From contig DASXWQ010000013.1 in NCBI GenBank assembly GCA_036503555.1, positions 200,313-264,312 of the forward strand: a stretch of 64,000 bases of DNA, in the 5' to 3' direction. Below, piece by piece: positions 24,287 to 32,127 of this stretch. The notes under the pieces were generated by a model, which was not told the DNA's origin, made no database searches, and worked only from the letters and a program-made list of their open reading frames with translations. Origin of the DNA: Actinocatenispora sp036503555. Its GTDB lineage: Bacteria; Actinomycetota; Actinomycetes; Mycobacteriales; Micromonosporaceae. The position numbers were made by a program, and so were the translations under genes. Position 1 is the stretch's first letter. Each line of letters begins with the position of its first letter.

Positions 24287-25393
24287 ATGATCACGCCGGC
24301 CCGCGCCCTCGCCGCCGTCGCCGTCGCCCTCCTGACGGCCACTCCGGCGTACGCCGGCACCGCCCCGGCCGGCGCCCTGCTCACCGTCGTCAGCGCCGGC
24401 CCGCTCGCCCCGAGCGCCCTGGTCAGCACCGATCCGGGCACCGGCGCGGCCACCTCCCGCCGGCTGCCGTACACGCTGACCGTCGCCGGGTACGACGCGC
24501 CGCGTCGCCGGCTGTTCGGCCTCGCCACCGCCGCCCGGGGCCGGCCGCTGCCGGACGGCGCGCACGTCGTCGCGGTCGACGACGGCGGCGCGAGCCGCGA
24601 TCTCGGCCCCGTACCGGCCTGGCTCGCCGGCGCGCGGGCCGGCGACGTGGTCGCCGGGCACCTCGTCGTGTTGGTCGGCGCAGCCCTGGCCACGGTCGCG
24701 GTCGCGCCCCGCCCGCACGTGCTGCGGGTACGCACCGTCGGCGTGCTGCCGTTCGGCGACCTCGCCGCCGACGGCATCGGCGGCCTGTACGGCGTCGGGC
24801 CGGTCGGCACCCTGACCCACCTCGACCCCGACACCGGCGCGGTGCGTCGCACCCGCGTGCCCGGCCTGCCCGCCGGGTACGCCGACGCGCTCGCCCCCAC
24901 CGGCCCCAACACCCTGTACGCCTGGCTCCGCGGGCCCGGGCTCCGCCGCACGCTGTGGCGTATTCCGTTGCGCGGCAACGGGTCTGCCCGCCGAGTCGGC
25001 ACCGCGTTGGCCGCCTTCGACGCGGACGGCGCCTGGCGCCCCGGTGCCGTGACCCCGCCGCCGCGGCATCCGACACCGACCCCCACACCGGCGCACACCG
25101 TGCCGGCGACGACTCCGGCGCCGCCCCAGCCGCGCCCGAGCGCGCCGCCGGGCCGAACGCCGGTGCGTACGCCGCCCGCCTCGCCGAGCCGGTCGCCGAG
25201 CAGCCACCCCGCGGTGCCGGCCCCGTCGGTGACCCCGCCGCACCACCACCGGTACGCCTCGGCCGAGCCGGTGGCGTACCGGCCGGCGCTCGGGCCGGCG
25301 CGGCGCCGCTGGATGCTGAACAGCCTGGCGCTGCTGACGATCGCGTCGGTACTCGCGGCGCGGGCGCGCCGGATCCGGGCCGCCCGGCGCTAG
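24287..25393 (+). CDS. Secreted, membrane-anchored protein with proline-rich stalk
   Basis: A 368-residue protein. A signal peptide ends at TPAYA-GT. Residues 25-245 form a small propeller-like domain (DGIGGLYGVGPVGTLTHLDPDTGAV, LAPTGPNTLYAWL), resembling DUF6923-type sensor blades. A Pro/Thr/Ser-rich stalk spans about 255-325, and the end has a hydrophobic helix (MLNSLALLTIASVLAA) with a basic tail, so it is a wall-spanning anchor. Function unknown. It is followed after nine bases by a methyltransferase gene. Confidence 0.7.
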   Translation: MITPARALAAVAVALLTATPAYAGTAPAGALLTVVSAGPLAPSALVSTDPGTGAATSRRLPYTLTVAGYDAPRRRLFGLATAARGRPLPDGAHVVAVDDGGASRDLGPVPAWLAGARAGDVVAGHLVVLVGAALATVAVAPRPHVLRVRTVGVLPFGDLAADGIGGLYGVGPVGTLTHLDPDTGAVRRTRVPGLPAGYADALAPTGPNTLYAWLRGPGLRRTLWRIPLRGNGSARRVGTALAAFDADGAWRPGAVTPPPRHPTPTPTPAHTVPATTPAPPQPRPSAPPGRTPVRTPPASPSRSPSSHPAVPAPSVTPPHHHRYASAEPVAYRPALGPARRRWMLNSLALLTIASVLAARARRIRAARR

Positions 25394-25402
25394 GGTCGTC
25401 CG

Positions 25403-26023
25403 ATGGCCGATCGCGCGGCACGACTCCGGCGGTACTGGGACCGGCACGCCGACACGTACGACGTGCAGATGGCGCGGATCGAGCAGCGGTTCTTCGGCGA
25501 CGCCCGCGAGTGGGTGTGCGGCCGGGCGCGCGGATCGGTGCTGGAGGTGGCCGTCGGTACCGGACGCAACCTGGCGCACTATCCGCCCGGCGTACGGCTG
25601 ACCGGGGTCGACTTCAGCACGGGGATGCTGGCGCTGGCCCGGCGGCGCGCGGCGGGGCTCGGCCGGCCGGTCGCGCTGGCGGTCGCCGACGCGCACACGC
25701 TGCCGTTCGCCGACGGCGTGTTTGACACGGTGCTCGCGACGTTCTCGCTGTGCGCGGTCGCCGACGACCGGCGCGCGGTCGGCGAGATGGTCCGGGTGCT
25801 GCGGCCCGGCGGCCGGCTGCTGCTCGCCGACCACGTGGCGGGGACGGGCCGGCTGACCCGCGCGGTGCAGGCGCTGATCGAGCTGGGCAGCGTACCGGTC
25901 GGCGGCGAGCACTTCCGGCGCCGCCCGATCCGGCACGTACGCGCCGCCGGGCTCACCGTCACCGACCACGACCGGTACCGGTTCGGGGCGGTGGAGCGGC
26001 TGGCCGCGGACAAGCCGGAATGA
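25403..26023 (+). CDS. Class I SAM-dependent methyltransferase
   Basis: A 206-residue methyltransferase. Motif I is VLEVAVGTGRNLAHYP, followed by LTGVDFSTGMLALARRRA, and the acidic strand with VADAHTLPFADGVFDTVLATFSLCAV. The order matches UbiE/Methyltransf_11 enzymes. The substrate is open; the late segment RPIRHVRAAGLTVTDHDRYR resembles enzymes acting on lipids or quinones. Its start is nine bases after the preceding stop, so it is probably cotranscribed. Confidence 0.88.
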   Translation: MADRAARLRRYWDRHADTYDVQMARIEQRFFGDAREWVCGRARGSVLEVAVGTGRNLAHYPPGVRLTGVDFSTGMLALARRRAAGLGRPVALAVADAHTLPFADGVFDTVLATFSLCAVADDRRAVGEMVRVLRPGGRLLLADHVAGTGRLTRAVQALIELGSVPVGGEHFRRRPIRHVRAAGLTVTDHDRYRFGAVERLAADKPE

Positions 26024-26051
26024 TCACCGCCCCGGACGGGTTGGCCCAGGT

Positions 26052-26822
26052 ATGCGCCTGTTCGGTGGACGCCCCCGCGCGGGGCTGATGCGGTTGGACG
26101 ACGCGCTGTCCGCGCTGGGGCCGGACGGCACGATGGAGCGTCGGGTCACCGACGTACCGCTGTCGAAGGTGGTGGGCACGGTCGACCGGCCGTACGACTT
26201 CGACGCGGAGTTCCGTCTGGTCAACGACCAGTTGCGGAGCCGGTGGCGGCGCGTTGCCGACGCCATGACGGCCGGGGTGGAGCCGCCGCCGGTCGACCTG
26301 GTGCAGCTCGGCGAGCTGTACTTCGTGGCCGACGGGCACCACCGCGTGTCGGTGGCCCGCGAGCTGGGCCGGCTGGTCGTGACGGCGCGGGTGCAGCGGA
26401 TCTGCACCGTCGCGTACGGGATGGCGTGCCTGCGGGCCGTGCACCTGCCGAGCAAGCAGGCGGAGCTGGAGTTCCTGCGCCAGGTGCCGCTGCCGGAGCA
26501 GGTCCGGACGGACCTGTGGCTGGACACCCCGGCGGAGTGGATGCGGCTGGCGGACGCGGCGCGGTCGTGGGCGCTGGAGCGTACGCTCGCCGGCCACGCG
26601 CCGGCCGACCGGCACGAGCTGGCCGCGTCCTGGTGGGCGGAGGAGGTGGCGCCGGTGCTGGACCGGTTGCGCGCCGCGGGCCACGGCCTGGACCTGCGTG
26701 ACGTCCAGCTCTACGCGACGGCCCTGGCCGTACGTGACGGGCTGGGTGCCTCGGAGTGGCCGGCGGACGTGTCGACCGCGTGGCCGGCGCCCGAGCGTCG
26801 GCGTTCCATCCTGACCAGGTGA
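26052..26822 (+). CDS. ParB/Srx-like protein of unknown function
   Basis: A 256-residue cytosolic protein. The clearest motif is LYFVADGHHRVSVARELG near residues 95-112, the DGHHR core of ParB/sulfiredoxin-fold domains, preceded by VPLSKVVGTVDRPYDFDAEFR. The rest is helical with no known domain. In relatives this type of protein is called a ParB-like or DUF4032-related transcription factor. There is no parA nearby, so chromosome partition is unlikely. It is separated from the methyltransferase by 28 bases. Confidence 0.65.
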   Translation: MRLFGGRPRAGLMRLDDALSALGPDGTMERRVTDVPLSKVVGTVDRPYDFDAEFRLVNDQLRSRWRRVADAMTAGVEPPPVDLVQLGELYFVADGHHRVSVARELGRLVVTARVQRICTVAYGMACLRAVHLPSKQAELEFLRQVPLPEQVRTDLWLDTPAEWMRLADAARSWALERTLAGHAPADRHELAASWWAEEVAPVLDRLRAAGHGLDLRDVQLYATALAVRDGLGASEWPADVSTAWPAPERRRSILTR

Positions 26823-26851
26823 TTCGCCCCGGTGATCTTCGACGTGGCTAA

Positions 26852-26868
26852 TTGCACATAGCTTGCAA
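26852..26868. promoter_or_regulatory. Nur box (nickel uptake operator)
   Basis: TTGCAC-N5-TTGCAA matches the Nur-box form TTGCAA-N5-TTGCAA known from Streptomyces, where nickel-loaded Nur (a Fur-family repressor) represses nickel permeases. Here it lies 71 bases before a HoxN/NixA permease start, which is exactly the expected target. The nur gene itself is not in the window. Confidence 0.8.
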
Positions 26869-26939
26869 GAACGGTCGGCGGAGCTTTAGGGTCGGCTCGT
26901 GCCGTCATCACAGATGTGCCCGCCGCGCGGGGTGAAGCC

Positions 26940-28058
26940 ATGACCCGACTGTCCGCCACCGTCCAGGCGGCACCCCGCCGCCGTCTCAGCTCCGGCGAGT
27001 GGCGCCGCATCGGCGGCATGGGCCTGTTCGTCCTCGTCCTGCACGTCGTCGGCTGGGTCACCCTGATCACGCTGGTTGCGCCCGCGCACTACCGCGTCGG
27101 CGGTCAGATCTTCGGGATCGGTCTCGGCGTCACGGCGTACACGCTGGGGATGCGGCACGCGTTCGACGCCGACCACATCGCCGCGATCGACAACACCACC
27201 CGCAAGCTGATGTCCGACGGGCAGCGTCCGGTGTCGGTCGGGTTCTGGTTCTCGCTCGGCCACTCGTCGATCGTGTTCGGGCTGTGCGCGCTGCTGTCCG
27301 TCGGCGTACGCTCGCTGGCCGGCCAGGTGGAGCACGACTCGTCCACGTTGCAGCAGGTCACCGGCCTGATCGGGACGCTGGTGTCGGGCACGTTCCTGAT
27401 GGTCATCGCGATCCTCAACCTGGTCGTGCTGCGCGGCATCGCCTCGGTGTTCCGCCGGATGCGCCGCGGCGACTACGACGAGGCGGCGCTGGAGGAGCAG
27501 CTCGCCAAGCGCGGGCTGATGAACCGGATCCTCGGCGGCGCGACGAAGGCCGTCCGCAAGCCCTGGCACATGTACCCGGTGGGTCTGCTGTTCGGCCTCG
27601 GCTTCGACACCGCGACCGAGGTGTCACTGCTGGTCCTGGCCGGCGGTGCCGCCGCGTTCAGCCTGCCCTGGTACGCGATCCTGGTGCTGCCCGTGCTGTT
27701 CGCCGCGGGCATGTCGCTGCTGGACTCGATCGACGGCTCGTTCATGAACTTCGCGTACGGCTGGGCGTTCGCCAAGCCCGTCCGGAAGGTCTACTACAAC
27801 CTGACGATCACCGCGCTGTCCGTGGCGGTGGCGCTGATCATCGGCGCGATCGAGCTGATCTCCGTACTGACCGAGAAGCTCGACATCACCCGCGGCCCGC
27901 TGCCCTGGATCGCCGGCCTCGACCTCAACTACGTCGGCTTCGCGATCGTCGGCCTGTTCGTCCTGACCTGGGCGGTCGCGCTGGCGGTGTGGCGGTTCGG
28001 CCGGATCGAGCAGCGCTGGAACGACCGGCTGCGCACCGACCCGGCCGCCGACGACTGA
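26940..28058 (+). CDS. HoxN/HupN/NixA nickel/cobalt permease
   Basis: A 372-residue NiCoT family permease with about eight helices. The signature RHAFDADHIAAIDN (His-x4-Asp-His) appears in helix 2, and LGFDTATEVSLL in helix 5-6 is the second signature. It imports nickel or cobalt with high affinity. A Nur box upstream argues for nickel (for urease, hydrogenase or NiSOD). Cobalt for B12 enzymes such as lysine 5,6-aminomutase (63068) is also possible. It ends 11 bases before the convergent TetR gene. Confidence 0.92.
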   Translation: MTRLSATVQAAPRRRLSSGEWRRIGGMGLFVLVLHVVGWVTLITLVAPAHYRVGGQIFGIGLGVTAYTLGMRHAFDADHIAAIDNTTRKLMSDGQRPVSVGFWFSLGHSSIVFGLCALLSVGVRSLAGQVEHDSSTLQQVTGLIGTLVSGTFLMVIAILNLVVLRGIASVFRRMRRGDYDEAALEEQLAKRGLMNRILGGATKAVRKPWHMYPVGLLFGLGFDTATEVSLLVLAGGAAAFSLPWYAILVLPVLFAAGMSLLDSIDGSFMNFAYGWAFAKPVRKVYYNLTITALSVAVALIIGAIELISVLTEKLDITRGPLPWIAGLDLNYVGFAIVGLFVLTWAVALAVWRFGRIEQRWNDRLRTDPAADD

Positions 28059-28069
28059 GAGGCCCTCAC

Positions 28070-28846
28070 TCACCGCTCGATCAGCGTCGCCAGCCCGTCG
28101 AGCACCCGGGCCAGGCCGAAGGCGTAGGCGTGGTCCGGGTCGTACGCGGCGCCGTGTGCGGCGCCCGCCGCCGAGCCGACCCGGGCCGCCAGCGGGTACG
28201 TCGCCGCGTCGAACACCTTCGCCAGCAGCGGCGCGTTCGCCGCCCACCACTGCTCGTCGTTCATCGCGCTGTCGGTGGCCGCCGCGCGCGCGTCGGCCTC
28301 GGCGCGGGCGCAGCCGTACACGAAGCCGGTCAGGTACGTGACGGCGTCGTCCAACTGCACGTCGGTCAGGCCGAGCCCGTCGAGCGCGGACAGCTCGTGC
28401 TCGTACCGGGCCATCGCCCCGGGTCCGAGCGTCGGCCGGGCGGTGTGCACCCCGGCGACCCACGGATGCGTACGGCACAGGGTCCGGTTCTCGTCGGCGA
28501 CGGCGGTGAGCCGTTCCCGCCACGGCCGGCCGGTGGTGTCGGCGCGGCGCATCCGCGCGTACGCGGCGTCGAGCATCGCGTCGACGAGCTCGGCCTTGCC
28601 CGGGACGTACGTGTAGACGGTCATGGCGGAGACGCCGAGGTCGGCGGCGACGCGGCGGACGGTGAGTGCGGCGAGGCCCTCGGCGTCGGCGATCGCGGTG
28701 GCGGTGTCGACCACCGTGTCCACGGTCAGGCCGGGGCGCGGGCCCCGGCGCGGTGTGTCGTCGGGCTCGCGCCACAGCAGCCGCAGGGTCTTCGCCGGGT
28801 CGCCGGCGCCGCTTCGTTCTCCCGCCACGCTTGCGGATCCTGCCAC
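28070..28846 (-). CDS. TetR/AcrR-family regulator with TetR_C-like ligand domain
   Basis: About 258 residues. The helix-turn-helix is ALTVRRVAADLGVSAMTVYTYVPGKAEL near residues 62-90, and the carboxyl part resembles the tetracycline-repressor ligand domain (YLTGFVYGCARAEADARAA). GTG 28846 is preferred: an earlier TTG at 28864 would start inside the operator. It most likely represses itself and the divergent VOC gene through the palindrome at 28858-28870. Ligand unknown. Confidence 0.85.
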   Translation of the reverse strand: MAGSASVAGERSGAGDPAKTLRLLWREPDDTPRRGPRPGLTVDTVVDTATAIADAEGLAALTVRRVAADLGVSAMTVYTYVPGKAELVDAMLDAAYARMRRADTTGRPWRERLTAVADENRTLCRTHPWVAGVHTARPTLGPGAMARYEHELSALDGLGLTDVQLDDAVTYLTGFVYGCARAEADARAAATDSAMNDEQWWAANAPLLAKVFDAATYPLAARVGSAAGAAHGAAYDPDHAYAFGLARVLDGLATLIER

Positions 28847-28857
28847 AGGCGTTACTC

Positions 28858-28870
28858 TGTACAACGTACA
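28858..28870. promoter_or_regulatory. TetR-type operator
   Basis: TGTAC-AAC-GTACA, a 13-base palindrome in the 51 bases between the TetR gene and the divergent VOC gene, overlaps the region where both promoters must lie. TetR-family dimers bind such sites. It is the natural site for the regulator encoded beside it. Confidence 0.75.
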
Positions 28871-28897
28871 AGATTAATTCTCGATCCGGGAGCCGCC

Positions 28898-29287
28898 GTG
28901 CAGATCACCTCCTCCGCCGTGTCGCTGACCGTCGACGACGCCGCCGCCTCCAGCGCGTTCCTGGCGCGGCACTTCGGGTTCCAGGAGGTGATGGCCGCCG
29001 ACGGGTTCGCCTCGCTGGCCCGCGACGACGCCGGGATGAACGTGATCTTCCTGCGCCGCGGCCTCGCCACCCTGCCCGACGACCAGCGCGACACGCACGC
29101 CGCCGGGCTGATCCTGGCCTTCGTCGTCGACGACCTGGAGGCCGAGCTGCGCCGGCTCACCGACGAGGGCGTGCCGATCACGATGCCGCTCACCGAGGAG
29201 GAGTGGGGCGAGCGCGCGTTCCAGGTCCGCGACCCGAACGGCGTGATCATCCAACTGGTCGACTGGAAGGGCGCCGGCGGCGCCTGA
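28898..29287 (+). CDS. VOC-family (glyoxalase/bleomycin-resistance fold) protein
   Basis: A 129-residue vicinal-oxygen-chelate protein. It starts SSAVSLTVDDAAASSAFLARHFGF and ends FQVRDPNGVIIQLVDW, the usual halves. Such proteins are metal-dependent lyases, dioxygenases or drug-binding proteins. Apparent control by the neighbouring TetR repressor suggests a response to a small toxic molecule. GTG 28898 follows GGGAG. The next methyltransferase begins 13 bases after its stop and may share the transcript. Confidence 0.85.
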   Translation: MQITSSAVSLTVDDAAASSAFLARHFGFQEVMAADGFASLARDDAGMNVIFLRRGLATLPDDQRDTHAAGLILAFVVDDLEAELRRLTDEGVPITMPLTEEEWGERAFQVRDPNGVIIQLVDWKGAGGA

Positions 29288-29299
29288 CATGCTGAGCGG

Positions 29300-30103
29300 G
29301 TGACAGAGCCCGACGACTGGGCCGGTGCGGCCGACCGTGAGCTGCCGAGTGCCGCCCGGATGTACGACTACTACCTCGGCGGCATGCACAACTTCGCCGC
29401 CGACCGCGAGATGGCCGAGCGGGTGTTGACCACCATGCCCGAGGGTCGTCTGCTCGCCCGGACCAACCGGTCGTTCCTGCGCCGCGCGGTCCTCACCTGC
29501 CTCGGCGCCGGGATCGACCAGTTCCTCGACCTCGGCTCCGGCATACCCACGGCCGGCAACGTGCACGAGATCGCGCGCCAGGCCGACCCGTCCGCCCGCA
29601 TCGTGTACGTCGACAACGACCCCGTCGCGGTCTCGCACAGCCTCACCCTGCTCGGCGACGACCCGCGGTGCGCCGTGGTCCGCGCCGACCTGCGCGACAC
29701 CGCCGCCGTGCTCGGCCACCCCGACACGCACCGGGTACTCGACCTCACCCGGCCCGTCGCCGTGCTGCTGGTGTCCGTCCTGCACTTCCTCACCGACGCC
29801 GACCGGCCGTACGAGGTGGTCGACGGGTACCGGCGGGCTGCGGCGCGCGGCAGCATGCTCGTCATCACGCACGGCAGCAACGACGTGGCCCTGCACCCCG
29901 GGGTCGCCGAGGCGCAGAAGCTGTACGAGGACACCAGCAACCCGTGGGGACTGCGTACCCGGGCGCAGATCGAGCGGTTCTTCGGCGACTGGGCACTGGT
30001 AGCGCCCGGTCTGGTCACCGCGGCGCAGTGGCGCCCGGACACGCCACCCGACCCGCGTACGGACGCGCTGCCGCTGTTGGCCGGCGCCGCCCGCCTCGCC
30101 TGA
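29300..30103 (+). CDS. S-adenosyl methyltransferase, DUF574 type
   Basis: A 267-residue protein of the actinobacterial Methyltransf_19 (PF04672/DUF574) group. The amino terminus DRELPSAARMYDYYLGGMHNFAADREMAER is the family signature, and DLGSGIPTAGNVHEIAR plus VYVDNDPVAVSHS bind SAM. Members are common in actinomycetes; their substrate is unknown. The start GTG 29300 is 13 bases downstream of the VOC gene. Confidence 0.9.
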   Translation: MTEPDDWAGAADRELPSAARMYDYYLGGMHNFAADREMAERVLTTMPEGRLLARTNRSFLRRAVLTCLGAGIDQFLDLGSGIPTAGNVHEIARQADPSARIVYVDNDPVAVSHSLTLLGDDPRCAVVRADLRDTAAVLGHPDTHRVLDLTRPVAVLLVSVLHFLTDADRPYEVVDGYRRAAARGSMLVITHGSNDVALHPGVAEAQKLYEDTSNPWGLRTRAQIERFFGDWALVAPGLVTAAQWRPDTPPDPRTDALPLLAGAARLA

Positions 30104-30139
30104 CCCGATCGCTCTGCCGGCGGCGGTCAGGCGAGGCGG
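30091..30139. terminator. Bidirectional terminator with perfect 15-base arms
   Basis: CCGCCTCGCCTGACC at 30091-30105 pairs perfectly with GGTCAGGCGAGGCGG at 30125-30139, leaving a 19-base loop. The hairpin includes the stop of the DUF574 gene and ends six bases before the stop of the convergent gene at 30145, so it can end both. Confidence 0.8.
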
Positions 30140-30144
30140 AACGG

Positions 30145-30828
30145 TCAGCGGCTGATGCGGACGCGTCGGCCGGGCCGGGCCGCCGGGGCCGGCGTCGGGG
30201 TACGGCCGAGCAGCTCCGTGCAGTCGGCGATGGTGCCGTCGATCAGCTCGTACAGCAGCTCGTCCGGGTCCGGTACGCAGGCCGAGGCGATGCCGTCGAC
30301 CGCGCCGGACACCGTCGCCGGCGCCGCGTACTTGCGGAACGCCTTGGCCGACGGCGCGAACCCCGGCGTGAAGTGCTCGGCCCAGTGCCGGGCGTGCGGC
30401 ACGCGCCGCAGCGCCTCGCGGCTCTCCTCGTCGAGGTACGCCAGGGGCAGCCCGTCGAGTTCGGCGCGGATGCGGTTGGCGGACAGTACGGCGACGGCGA
30501 GGCCGCGCTGGCGTTCCGCGGCGACCACCGGTAGGGCGGTCGTGGCGCAGCGCAGCGCGATGCGTACGTCGACGTGCAGGTCGTCTCCGGTCAGGCCGAT
30601 CACCGACGGGATGAGCACGGCGAGCCGGGATCGCCCGGCGTCGGTCATCCGGTCGTTGACCTGCCGGGCGACGGCGGCGAGCAGCGGATGGGTACACGAC
30701 GGATGGTCGCTCCACCGTTCCCCGGCGAGGTACGAGGCCATCTCCATGAAGCAGGCGCCCCGGCGTGGGCTGTGGTGCTTGCCGCGGGAGAGGACGGGGA
30801 CCAGATCGGGCGTGCGCGGCGAGGACAT
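30145..30828 (-). CDS. Conserved actinobacterial hypothetical protein
   Basis: A 227-residue cytosolic protein. The amino terminus has VPVLSRGKHHSPRRGACFMEMASYLAGERWSDHPSCTHPLLAAVAR, a conserved opening I associate with uncharacterised actinobacterial proteins. The remainder is helical and basic at the end. No catalytic motif recognised. ATG 30828 has AGGGGGTGG upstream and is preferred to ATG 30846. It is transcribed away from the sigma factor at 31066, with a 237-base spacer that contains a SigB-type promoter. Confidence 0.7.
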   Translation of the reverse strand: MSSPRTPDLVPVLSRGKHHSPRRGACFMEMASYLAGERWSDHPSCTHPLLAAVARQVNDRMTDAGRSRLAVLIPSVIGLTGDDLHVDVRIALRCATTALPVVAAERQRGLAVAVLSANRIRAELDGLPLAYLDEESREALRRVPHARHWAEHFTPGFAPSAKAFRKYAAPATVSGAVDGIASACVPDPDELLYELIDGTIADCTELLGRTPTPAPAARPGRRVRISR

Positions 30829-30975
30829 GGGCCACCCCCTGGACATCGGGTCACTGCCACCAGTCTGCGCCGAGCGGGCGGCGCGCGCTGCCGAACGGGC
30901 CGTTTGCGGTGCTTGTCGACCGTTCGGGGACGCGCCCGTCCGTCCGGATCGCGAACGTCCACAATGGACCGTTTT

Positions 30976-31001
30976 GTTTCACCTGGCACCTGTTCGGGTA
31001 C
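30976..31001 (+). promoter_or_regulatory. SigB/SigF-type promoter of the sigma gene
   Basis: GTTT, 16 bases, then GGGTAC. This is the -35/-10 pattern recognised by SigB/SigF-group sigma factors (GTTT-N14-17-GGGTA). It is 64 bases upstream of the sigma factor start, in the same direction. The sigma factor is likely to drive its own expression. A short dyad GTCCA-CAA-TGGAC lies just upstream at about 30956-30968. Confidence 0.75.
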
Positions 31002-31065
31002 CCCGTTTTCCGTAGCCACAGGCGCCCGGAGAGAACGGAGCGCCGTCGGAGGGGGCGAGTACGCC

Positions 31066-31881
31066 GTGCGGCGTCACGACGACGGATCGGTACTCCACCA
31101 CACGCGGCGGTTGGCCCGGTTGGCGGCGATGAGGCCGGCCGATCCGCGCCGGAAGGCCCTGCGTACCAGGGTGATCGAGGGGCTGGTGCCGCTCGCGGAC
31201 CGGCTGGCCCTGCGGTACGCCAACCGGGGTGAGCGCAGCGACGACCTGGTTCAGGTGGCCCGGCTCGGGCTGATCAAGGCGGTCGACGGCTTCGACCCGG
31301 CGCGCGGCGACTTCCTCGGGTACGCGGTGCCGACGATCCAGGGCGAGCTGAAGCGGTACTTCCGGGACCAGTGCTGGGACGTGCGGGTGCCGCGGCGGTT
31401 GCAGGACCTGCGGCACGACGCGAACGCCGCGGCCGACCGGCTGAGCCAGCGGGTGGGCCACGAGCCGAGCGTCGCCGAGCTCGCCGCCGACCTCGCCGTA
31501 CCCGAGCGGGACGTGCTGGCGGCGATCGGCGCGGGCGCCGCGTACCGGGTGGCGTCGCTGAACGCGGCGACCCGCCAGGACGGTGCCGGCTGCGAGATCG
31601 GCGAGCTGGTGGGCGCGCCCGACCACCGGGTCGAGGAGGTACCCGACCGGGTGTCGCTGCGGCCGGCGCTCGCCCGGCTGCCCGCCCGGGAGCGCCGGGT
31701 GCTCGCGCTGCGGTTCGTGGACGGCCTGACACAGGCGGAGATCGCCGAGCGGATCGGGTTGTCGCAGATGCACGTCTCCCGGGTGCTCAGCCGTACGCTC
31801 GCCGGGCTGCGCGCCTGGATCGACGGCGACGCGAGCGCCGTGGACGTGTGCGGCCAGCGCCGCCGGTCGCTCGCCGCGTGA
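31066..31881 (+). CDS. SigB/SigF/SigG-family stress sigma factor
   Basis: A 271-residue sigma factor. Region 2 is LADRLALRYANRGERSDDLVQVARLGLIKAVDGFDPARGDFLGYAVPTIQGELKRYFRDQCWDVRVPRRL, region 3 SQRVGHEPSVAELAADLAVPERDVLAAI, and region 4 LPARERRVLALRFVDGLTQAEIAERIGLSQMHVSRVLSRTLAGLR. This is the general-stress group controlled by anti-sigma kinases of the RsbW type. No RsbW/RsbV partner is next to it, though a STAS-like gene lies at 19925. GTG 31066 is chosen; an in-frame ATG 20 codons downstream is possible. The promoter upstream is of SigB type. Confidence 0.92.
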   Translation: MRRHDDGSVLHHTRRLARLAAMRPADPRRKALRTRVIEGLVPLADRLALRYANRGERSDDLVQVARLGLIKAVDGFDPARGDFLGYAVPTIQGELKRYFRDQCWDVRVPRRLQDLRHDANAAADRLSQRVGHEPSVAELAADLAVPERDVLAAIGAGAAYRVASLNAATRQDGAGCEIGELVGAPDHRVEEVPDRVSLRPALARLPARERRVLALRFVDGLTQAEIAERIGLSQMHVSRVLSRTLAGLRAWIDGDASAVDVCGQRRRSLAA

Positions 31882-32127
31882 GGACCGGACCGCCCGAATA
31901 GTCCACATGTCGGGAACGGGCAACGCGGGCATAACAGTTTTCGCGTACCGGTGGATCTACCCCTGTCGGGGCGCCGGATCAGCCTGTTAGGCTCTGGCAC
32001 CGTTCATGGCCAAAGCCCTACAGATTAACCGATCCGAAACGTTCGGCGCCTTAACTTCCCGGTAACTGGAAGTGTGGACGGTCGGCTCGGGCGATCGCGT
32101 CGAGGCGGGAAGAGGACAGGCGCAGCG
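31882..32127. other. 246-base spacer before the second sugar importer
   Basis: No gene is seen. It holds a small CCCC-TGT-CGGGG-like hairpin near 31959, a possible TAACAG/TGTTAGGCT promoter area near 31985 and CCGAA-ACG-TTCGG at 32034-32046. It is more AT-rich than its surroundings, as expected for a regulated promoter. Confidence 0.45.
32034..32046. promoter_or_regulatory. Possible LacI/ROK-type operator
   Basis: CCGAA-ACG-TTCGG is a 13-base palindrome with a central CG step of the kind LacI-family repressors bind. It lies 82 bases before the first importer gene, inside the AT-rich spacer. No LacI or ROK regulator gene is within the window, so this is only a candidate. Confidence 0.35.

Noticed and set aside
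26823..26939. A nickel/cobalt or B12 riboswitch before the permease
   Set aside because: The leader is too short for a cobalamin riboswitch and shows no matching stem pattern; a Nur box explains control.
30956..30968. GTCCA-CAA-TGGAC as an independent operator
   Set aside because: The arms are only five bases and the site is near a better-supported SigB promoter; chance is likely.
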